A stretch of DNA of 6,134 bases from Gammaproteobacteria bacterium UBA4475 (lineage in GTDB: Bacteria; Pseudomonadota; Gammaproteobacteria; Pseudomonadales; Azotimanducaceae): positions 1 to 6,134 of the forward strand of contig DGOD01000072.1 of the NCBI GenBank assembly GCA_002389265.1, given 5' to 3'. Within the stretch, counting starts at the first letter, position 1. Every line of letters begins with the position of its first letter. Shown piece after piece: positions 1-5,477 of the stretch. The position numbers and the translations under genes were made by a program. The notes beneath the pieces were generated by a model. It was not told the DNA's origin and made no database searches. It worked only from the letters and a program-made list of their open reading frames with translations.

Positions 1-2043
1 CTCTGCTGTATGATTAACTGAGGCTTCTTTGTTGTATCTGCTGGTATGCACCTGCCAATTACTGCCGTAGTGAAAGTGCTTGCTGTCGGAATTTGGCTGG
101 GGATTCGTTGTCGTATTGTTAAATTGCGACGGGTAATAGTTGTATTCGCAGCCAGCGGACCAAAAATATTTGGGCCCGGATCGGCGCTCTATCAAGTACT
201 TGCCGGATAACTCTTCGTCGTCTGTCATTACTACTGGAGTAGTTGCTGGCTGGCCGTCAGTATCAGCTGGCTGGCCATCAGTACCAAGAACATTGAAGCG
301 ATGATTGGAACCAGAAGCAACTGCTGCATTTGCAGCGGAACCGCTCGATCCGCTGATTGCAGAAGCGATATTCGTGGGTAAAGCGTTAGTTACTGCCGTA
401 GTGAGGCGTTGACCACCTTTAATCCATTTGCGTTCAACTCCATCGGTCACCACAACAAAGCCATCGCCGGCATGATTCGGCGCGCCGAGGTGCATATAGG
501 TATGATCATCCCCCGTATGCAGTTTGATGCGATTTTTGCCCGCTTGGTCTTCCAGTTCAATGCGATTGCCCGATGCAGTTTTAATGACATTGGCGGTTTG
601 ATTGTCGGCATTCACGAGGCTCTGTTGGTCACCATTGTCGTTAATGGTGCCGCTGATAAAGGGACGGTCGGGGTCGCCGCCGATGAATCCGAGTAATACG
701 CGGGTGCCATGGCGTAATGGAAAATGCATGCCCTCGCTTGTGCCGCCATAGGGTTGCATCATGCGCACCCAGTGCGAGGCTTTGCCGCCGTTACGGTCTT
801 TACGGTCGAAGGGCAGTTTGACTTTGTAACGGCCAAAGGCATCTAGCTCGGCGTAGCCAGAGGGGTTTTCAGTATCAATCATCGCGTTGAGTGTGCCATT
901 AATTTCTGGGGTCTGAGTTTGTCGTTTCGGCGAAAAATTATGTTCATTTGACAGCGCCGTGAAGCTGTTGCTGTAGCTCACTCGTTGTTCGTGGGCTTGG
1001 TCTTGGTATTCGCTCAGATTTTCCCCTTCATGGTGAATGCTCTCCAACAAGTAGGTTAGCTGGTTAAAAGTGTCCCGAGGATGCTGGCTAAGTTTGAACG
1101 TATGGCCGATATTCATGGCCGCCACATCACCTTCGCCGACGTAGGATTTCTGTCGAACCAAATACGCATTGGCATGGATTTCCGCAAGCGTTGCGCCTTC
1201 TTCGGGGGTCGTGATGTTTAAGCCATAGAGATTAATTTCACCGACGCCCCGGGGGTTGATAATCTTTTCACCGCGAATATCGAGGGAGGGTGTTTCATCA
1301 TTAAAATCACGTAAGGTGACCTTCTTGGGCAAGGGTTGGCGCTTGCAAACAATGCTGGTGATCACATTGGCTTGGCTCGCGACGTTGACGCCACCGTTGG
1401 GTTGAAACACTACCGACGCTGCGTTGTTCGTCGAGGTGATGCTGGGCAGTGCTTGATTGTTGTCGCAAAACACAATGACCTCGCCTGAGTCGCCGGGCTC
1501 AAAATAGTAGTAAATGCCTTCACGTTCGATAATGCGATGTAGGTAGTCTAAATGGGTTTCGTTGTATTGCAGCCTGAATGGCCAAGGGCGATAAGTTCTG
1601 CTGAGCTGAAAGCGAAAGTCTTGGCCCTGAATAAAGTCGGCCTCTTTAAGTATCGTGCTCAGTGTCGCCTCGATCGATTCATTCAAATAGACTTCATTGG
1701 TTTCAAACAAGCCCAGTTGCCAGAGTCGCGGTACGACGTTCGCACGATAAACGGTGCTGTCGGGCAGGTATTGGATATCTTCAAAGGCATTCACCATGCC
1801 TTGAATCACGCGAACGGGTTGGCTATTGGTGACGGCGCTTGAACCGCCATAATAGATTTCAATGCTGCACGGCTGATTTAAGATAGTGTCGCCATCAAGC
1901 TCAAGGTCGGTGGACTTGAGCGTCAGTTCAAAATTGAACAGGCTCGAAATAGCTTCGCTGCCGGTAAAGTGCAACAGTGTTAAGCCATCGCCGATTGAAT
2001 GGTCTTGTTGCTGGTACGTGAACTTGAAATAAAATTCGCTCAT
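1..2043 (-). CDS. vgrG: Type VI secretion system tip protein VgrG (TssI), 3' end beyond window
   Basis: Encodes the trimeric spike protein at the tip of the T6SS needle, which pierces target cells and carries effectors. The frame is open from ATG at 2043 to base 1, giving 681 residues with no stop, so the C-terminus is missing. Residues 1-370 are the gp27-like base: an N-terminal LLHFTGSEAISSLFNFEL segment and the family hallmark YLHRIIEREGIYYYFE (167-182). Residues 380-470 are the gp5-like OB fold, with GRYKVKLPFDRKDR, WVRMMQPYGGTSEGMHFP and GDPDRPFISGTI. From about 490 (SGNRIELEDQAGKNRIKL) the spike beta-helix begins. Residues 550-605 form an Ala/Ser/Gly/Thr-rich linker with a TDGQPA duplication, followed by a Tyr/Trp/Asn-rich tail (611-681) that I cannot assign. 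The start has AAGGA nine bases upstream. Alanine codons change abruptly after residue 549, suggesting a mosaic tail. The identity as VgrG is firm; whether the tail is an effector domain cannot be judged here. Confidence 0.96.
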   Translation of the reverse strand, partial: MSEFYFKFTYQQQDHSIGDGLTLLHFTGSEAISSLFNFELTLKSTDLELDGDTILNQPCSIEIYYGGSSAVTNSQPVRVIQGMVNAFEDIQYLPDSTVYRANVVPRLWQLGLFETNEVYLNESIEATLSTILKEADFIQGQDFRFQLSRTYRPWPFRLQYNETHLDYLHRIIEREGIYYYFEPGDSGEVIVFCDNNQALPSITSTNNAASVVFQPNGGVNVASQANVITSIVCKRQPLPKKVTLRDFNDETPSLDIRGEKIINPRGVGEINLYGLNITTPEEGATLAEIHANAYLVRQKSYVGEGDVAAMNIGHTFKLSQHPRDTFNQLTYLLESIHHEGENLSEYQDQAHEQRVSYSNSFTALSNEHNFSPKRQTQTPEINGTLNAMIDTENPSGYAELDAFGRYKVKLPFDRKDRNGGKASHWVRMMQPYGGTSEGMHFPLRHGTRVLLGFIGGDPDRPFISGTINDNGDQQSLVNADNQTANVIKTASGNRIELEDQAGKNRIKLHTGDDHTYMHLGAPNHAGDGFVVVTDGVERKWIKGGQRLTTAVTNALPTNIASAISGSSGSAANAAVASGSNHRFNVLGTDGQPADTDGQPATTPVVMTDDEELSGKYLIERRSGPKYFWSAGCEYNYYPSQFNNTTTNPQPNSDSKHFHYGSNWQVHTSRYNKEASVNHTAE
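59..404. repeat. 15-bp perfect direct repeat bounding the vgrG tail segment
   Basis: The sequence TTACTGCCGTAGTGA occurs at 59-73 and again at 390-404, in the same orientation, 331 bp apart. The copies are read in different frames of vgrG (around residues 547-552 and 657-662), so they are not a protein-level duplication. The 390-404 copy sits where alanine codon use changes. The repeat is directly visible; a role in recombination is inference, and chance remains possible. Confidence 0.5.
245..286 (-). repeat. Tandem 21-bp duplication inside vgrG (TDGQPA repeat)
   Basis: Two adjacent 21-bp units (245-265 and 266-286) differ at only two positions. In the vgrG frame they encode a heptad duplication, TDGQPAD followed by TDGQPAT, at about residues 588-601. 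The repeat lies in a low-complexity stretch between the beta-helix start and the tail, consistent with a flexible linker that can change length by slippage. Confidence 0.85.
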
Positions 2044-2195
2044 GAGCCTGTATCCTTAGCATCAATTTGTCTGAAATAACGTGCTTGTTGGGAAGCTAGT
2101 GCTGGTTGGAAATAAAATGTCTGGTTTTCTGTCGCCCACCTGACGGCGGTGACCGCAGTTACCAAAAACCCCGAGTTCTGTGCCAGCAACTGCAT
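2044..2195 (-). promoter_or_regulatory. Intergenic leader of vgrG with direct repeats
   Basis: This 152-bp gap separates the stop of the DUF2169 gene from vgrG. A clear Shine-Dalgarno, AAGGA (complement of 2053-2057), lies nine bases before the vgrG ATG and supports that start. Two imperfect direct repeats, 2081-2094 and 2099-2112, match at 12 of 14 positions with an 18-bp period; read on the minus strand they are TTTCCAACCAGCAC and TTCCCAACAAGCAC. A GCGGT-ACCGC inverted repeat sits at about 2145-2155, but no T-run follows it, so I see no intrinsic terminator between the genes. No convincing sigma70 or sigma54 promoter is visible. Cotranscription with the DUF2169 gene is plausible, with the repeats as candidate regulator sites. 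Confidence 0.45.
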
Positions 2196-5117
2196 CTACG
2201 CCGGTCTCCAGTCGACCAGCAGGGTGTTGTCTAATATGGCGCCAACGAACAGTGTTTCACCTAACGTCGCTTTAAGAAAACTCGCGCTATATAAGTTTGC
2301 GTAAGAGAAGTCGCAAGCGCGAATGTCTGCCTGCATGAGGCTGGCTTCCATAAAGTCGGCACCGTTTAAGTCGCTGCCGTGCAAGTTGCTATTGATAAAC
2401 TGGGTTTTTTTGGCGATGGCGCGATTGAACTTGGCTTGCCTAATGCTCGATTCACCGAAGTCGCTGCGGCTGAGATCAGCGTCGGCAAAATCACAGCGAT
2501 TGAGTTGGCAATCTCTTAAGTTGCTGTCGGTGATCGAGGCGCCGTTAAACCGCGAATCGTTCAATGAGCAGCCACCGACAAAACGTACGTTTTTCATCAC
2601 GGCTTGGTCAAAGCTGCTGTTGTCGAGCTGCGCCTTCACAAAGTTAGTACTCTCGAGGGTTGAGCCCTGAAAGCTGGCGCCGATTAAAATGGGCTTGATG
2701 AAGTTGCATTTGGTCAGGTCGCAATTGATAAACTCACAGCCCGTTAGATCCATCTCAATAAAATTCAGTTTGGGAAAATGACAGTTGATAAATCGACAGT
2801 GGCTCATTTTGGTTTCCAGGAGCATATCCATGCGTTCACCAAATTCACAATCCGTAAACTCACAATGACTTAAAGTCGAATGCGCGAGGGTGATCTCGTT
2901 AAGGTTCAAGTGGCTGAAGTGACAGTGACTGATCTGGGCCGCGCCTAAGTTGGCGCCCTCGATTAAGCAGTGGGTAAAGCGCACGCCCGACAGTGTGGCG
3001 TGCGCGAAATTAATAGCAGTCAAGTCACTTTGGTTAAAGTGAATGTCAGTAAGCTGGCTGTATTCAAAAAAGCCGTGGTTCAGGTCAATATTGTTAAAGG
3101 TTTGTTGTTTAAGTGTGCAAAAAGCCAGGTCTTTTGCGCTGATCACTTGATTGCCGGCGTAGCTGGCCAGTAAAGCGGCGACCAGTGCGGGCTCTTCACC
3201 CTGATGGGGCGAGGCAGACTCGGGTATAAAGTGCGCGCCTTGTAAGTAAGCGTTACTGGAGAACTCGTTGGCTTTCTGGACTTGCTCAAGCAGCGAGTTG
3301 TCGTTTAATTGCTGCTCTAAGTCCTGTAGTTGCTGCTGTTGTTCGGCGGTCAACTGAATATCCTCTTCGGCGATCATCTTTTTTTGTTCTGCCAGCTGCT
3401 CGGCAGCCTGGGCGAGCTGAGCTTCTAATTCAATGGCATTGGGGCGGGCCAACACGGGAATGCTGTTGGTGCCCGCGATGAGGTCTTCTAGTTGTTTTAT
3501 GGCCGGCTCCAGCTGCTCGGCCATGTCAGGCTGCTGAGCCAATTGCTGTTTTAATTGTACGACCTGTTCCTCGAGCTGCTTGAATGCCAAGACCTTTTGC
3601 GCTTCTGCCATGGCCTGCATGTGTGCCGTGACATCATCCATGGCCTTGAGGTTGAGCTTGGTCAGATCAAGGTCATCGAGTTTAGGCGCGCTTGTCATGT
3701 CGCCGATGCCGGGCAATACTTTGTCGATTAAGGTTGTGAGTTTTTTCTGGTCTTCTGGCAGGTCTATGTCTTGGGGCGGCTGGTTGACCTTTTTGAGCAG
3801 CTCATCAGCCTGCTCGTGCATGTCGTTGGCTCTTAGCTCAGCCACTTGTGCGTCGATGCCTTCGGCCATTTGCTGTTCGGCTTGTTGCTGTTTTTTCTCG
3901 GCAAAAGCGCTCATGTTGGCGCCCATAGCCTGCGTGTATTCCTCATCGCCCAGTAGTTGTTTAAAACCGCAGCGTACACCTTCGGGGATCAACGGCGCGG
4001 AATACATCATATATTTAAAGCTTTCTTCTGGATCGCTGCGCAGGCTGAGTTGCTCTTGGTAATAGTCTTTTGACTTGGGCTCATCTGTTAACCCTTGATG
4101 GACTATCATGAGTTTCTTGACGTCTTTGGCCTGCGGGTGATTGATTTCTACTGTGCCGCGATGAGCCACGATGCCGACATTTTCATTCGGGAAAAAATAA
4201 ATGGTGTCGAGCTTAAGAGGAATCTCCTTGAAGCTAATGAGGGTGTTGTCCTCATCTCCGGTCCCGGCCTCGCCGCCGCCCTCGGCGGTGTCTAAGGTGA
4301 CTTCCTGCTCGATAAAACAGCGGCCAACGACCCCGGGTAGCGTGCCTTCAAGGATCGGCATGCTGGGGTGCATATTAGTGATGCTGAAGGATTCATCGCC
4401 GACGACGTAGTCGTTAAATCGTTGGTCTGGCGGCGCTCGATAGAAATATTCCCAATTAATATCGGGCGCGAGCCCGGGCATATGGTTTTGTAAATAGCTG
4501 TCGTCGAAGGTGCCGAACAAGCTCCTGCGCTGCGGCCATTCGCCGTCAATGGGGCCAAAGCCCTGCGGTACATAGGCTCGGTCGGTGGGATCCAGGTCGG
4601 CTGCCAGGATTGGCAAACTGGGGTGCTCGATGTTGGGTAAGAACCTTAATGGCTGGTCTGGACTTTCTTTCGCCAGGCCTTTGCCCGCTGTATTGTATTG
4701 GTGCCGCTCGCCACCGTAAGCATGGTCGTAACTCAGGGGCATCTGGCTAAAAGGCACTGCGGCTGAGGCGTGCAATAATGGGCCGGCGCCTTGCCAGTAG
4801 CGTTCGCCGTGAACACTCAGAACTTTTTTGAGTTTGCCCACCCGGACCGCGACATCGACGCTGGGGGCTGGTTGCTGATTCGGCGTAAACGCGTCGCCGA
4901 AGACGATAAACTCACTGGCATCTTTGTTGGTGGCCTCATCAAACAGAACGTTTTTGCCGATCACATCGGCAATAATTGGCCAAAGTTTCATTTCTAGGAT
5001 AGCTTCACCGGTGTCCAGGTAAAAGCCCCACAGATTTGACGCCACTAAAAATTGCTTGTGTTGAAACTGAAACGTTTTAGTCATTAGAGAGGCTTGCAGG
5101 CCTTTAACGATTTTCAT
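2196..5117 (-). CDS. DUF2169 T6SS adaptor-like protein with coiled coil and C-terminal pentapeptide repeats
   Basis: A complete 973-residue cytoplasmic-looking protein with no signal peptide or membrane segment. Residues 1 to about 390 are a DUF2169 domain: the typical MKIVKGLQASLMTKTFQF start, SQMPLSYDHAYGGE (124-137), GFGPIDGEWPQRRSLFGTFD (186-205) and YFYRAPPDQRF (224-234). Residues 400-615 are Gln/Glu/Ala/Leu-rich, probably two or three helical coiled-coil segments broken near NQPPQDIDLPED (445-456) and AGTNSIPVLARP (548-559). From about residue 660 to 965 the protein is nearly all pentapeptide repeats (A/S/C-x-L/F-x-x), roughly 15 coils of a right-handed beta-helix, with a loop at 760-771. 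DUF2169 proteins are encoded beside vgrG, PAAR and effector genes and act as effector-loading adaptors. Position directly upstream of vgrG supports that role; the job of the helix is unknown. The annotated ATG is preferred over Met12 because it keeps the conserved N-terminus, although its Shine-Dalgarno is weak (TAAAG, four to eight bases upstream). Confidence 0.9.
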   Translation of the reverse strand: MKIVKGLQASLMTKTFQFQHKQFLVASNLWGFYLDTGEAILEMKLWPIIADVIGKNVLFDEATNKDASEFIVFGDAFTPNQQPAPSVDVAVRVGKLKKVLSVHGERYWQGAGPLLHASAAVPFSQMPLSYDHAYGGERHQYNTAGKGLAKESPDQPLRFLPNIEHPSLPILAADLDPTDRAYVPQGFGPIDGEWPQRRSLFGTFDDSYLQNHMPGLAPDINWEYFYRAPPDQRFNDYVVGDESFSITNMHPSMPILEGTLPGVVGRCFIEQEVTLDTAEGGGEAGTGDEDNTLISFKEIPLKLDTIYFFPNENVGIVAHRGTVEINHPQAKDVKKLMIVHQGLTDEPKSKDYYQEQLSLRSDPEESFKYMMYSAPLIPEGVRCGFKQLLGDEEYTQAMGANMSAFAEKKQQQAEQQMAEGIDAQVAELRANDMHEQADELLKKVNQPPQDIDLPEDQKKLTTLIDKVLPGIGDMTSAPKLDDLDLTKLNLKAMDDVTAHMQAMAEAQKVLAFKQLEEQVVQLKQQLAQQPDMAEQLEPAIKQLEDLIAGTNSIPVLARPNAIELEAQLAQAAEQLAEQKKMIAEEDIQLTAEQQQQLQDLEQQLNDNSLLEQVQKANEFSSNAYLQGAHFIPESASPHQGEEPALVAALLASYAGNQVISAKDLAFCTLKQQTFNNIDLNHGFFEYSQLTDIHFNQSDLTAINFAHATLSGVRFTHCLIEGANLGAAQISHCHFSHLNLNEITLAHSTLSHCEFTDCEFGERMDMLLETKMSHCRFINCHFPKLNFIEMDLTGCEFINCDLTKCNFIKPILIGASFQGSTLESTNFVKAQLDNSSFDQAVMKNVRFVGGCSLNDSRFNGASITDSNLRDCQLNRCDFADADLSRSDFGESSIRQAKFNRAIAKKTQFINSNLHGSDLNGADFMEASLMQADIRACDFSYANLYSASFLKATLGETLFVGAILDNTLLVDWRPA

Positions 5118-5194
5118 GATCTTTACAGCAGTTCTCTGAGCGGGTGGACGACACTTTCGTTGGCAAACGGTGGTTTGGCGAACCGTGCTGTCAA

Positions 5195-5240
5195 CCTGAG
5201 GCTATCAGGCGCACTTCGTGGTGCATGTTAGGTTGCCTGA
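5195..5240 (-). promoter_or_regulatory. Alternative hairpins in the DUF2169 leader
   Basis: In a minus-strand transcript the segment GCCTGA (5210-5205) can pair with TCAGGC upstream (5240-5235), enclosing a small GCAC/GTGC stem (5224-5221 with 5214-5211). Alternatively, its CCTGA part can pair with TCAGG immediately downstream (5199-5195) around a five-base loop. The two pairings exclude each other. The structure lies about 80 bases upstream of the DUF2169 ATG. The complementarity is visible; a regulatory role is inference, and the stems are short. Confidence 0.3.
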
Positions 5241-5262
5241 AGTCCCTAGTGGAGGCTTGGCA

Positions 5263-5271
5263 AAAATAGCA
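5263..5271 (-). promoter_or_regulatory. Possible extended -10 element for the DUF2169 gene
   Basis: On the minus strand TGCTATTTT reads as an extended -10 (TGn plus TATTTT, four of six matches to TATAAT). It would start a transcript near 5255, with a leader of roughly 140 bases before the DUF2169 ATG. No good -35 hexamer is found 16-18 bases upstream, so the call rests on the extended -10 alone and is weak. Confidence 0.22.
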
Positions 5272-5353
5272 TAAACCACAAGCACTAATCATGAATCATC
5301 TCGCCAACGCGTGCAATGTACAAGCGAGAACTGTACTGGGTCAGGTTTATGCT
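5268..5353. repeat. Nested inverted repeats in the intergenic region
   Basis: AGCATAAACC (5268-5277) and GGTTTATGCT (5344-5353) are a perfect 10-bp inverted repeat separated by 66 bp. Inside lies a second perfect pair, TCTCGC and GCGAGA, about 20 bp apart (within 5298-5330). Together they could fold into a long cruciform or RNA hairpin of about 86 bases. The left arm overlaps the possible -10 at 5263-5271. No poly-T tract follows, so it does not look like an intrinsic terminator. Confidence 0.45.
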
Positions 5354-5477
5354 CTTAAAGTACCCGATATGTTTAGAAAAGTACTTATTTAACAGAGAGT
5401 TGGGGCCAGCTCGACGATTTAGAAAGCTCGCCGAAGCCGGTGTTGAAAACGTTGGTGCGCTGAGCGATGTTGGGGGT

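Larger units (their letters stand above)
5118..5477 (-). other. 360-bp intergenic region without a convincing gene
   Basis: This gap lies between the stop of the DUF481 gene and the start of the DUF2169 gene. Short open frames on both strands lack any recognisable motif, and those reaching beyond the gap overlap the DUF481 coding end, so I do not call a gene. The DUF481-proximal half (about 5340-5400) is AT-rich and holds four GTAC sites between 5318 and 5384, one inside the palindrome AAGTACTT (5379-5386). The DUF2169-proximal half holds nested and alternative inverted repeats and an imperfect direct repeat (5160-5173 and 5175-5188, 11 of 14 identical). There is no hairpin followed by a T-run that would serve as a terminator for the DUF481 gene. 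Confidence 0.7.

Noticed and set aside
409..696. 95-codon open frame on the plus strand
   Set aside because: It lies wholly antisense to the VgrG OB-fold coding region, which has unmistakable family motifs; it has no motif of its own.
1552..1842. 96-codon open frame on the plus strand
   Set aside because: Antisense shadow of the gp27-like part of VgrG.
2145..2155. GCGGT-ACCGC inverted repeat as a terminator of the DUF2169 gene
   Set aside because: The arms are only one base apart and no T-run follows.
2171..2190. TGGCAC sequence on the minus strand as a sigma54 promoter for vgrG
   Set aside because: The -24 half looks right, but the required GC at -12 (TTGC) is missing at the correct spacing.
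3580..4062. 160-codon Ser/Cys-rich open frame on the plus strand
   Set aside because: Antisense to the Gln/Leu-rich coiled-coil region of the DUF2169 protein; its Ser/Cys composition is the expected artefact of reading that region backwards.
4292..4573. 93-codon open frame on the minus strand
   Set aside because: Out-of-frame reading of the DUF2169 domain, which carries the conserved motifs in the main frame.
5189..5194. Perfect TTGACA (-35) on the minus strand in the DUF2169 leader
   Set aside because: No acceptable -10 hexamer lies 16-18 bases downstream.
5227..5233. GTTAGGT as an integron attC core site
   Set aside because: A seven-base match is common by chance and no RYYYAAC partner lies at an attC-like distance with internal symmetry.
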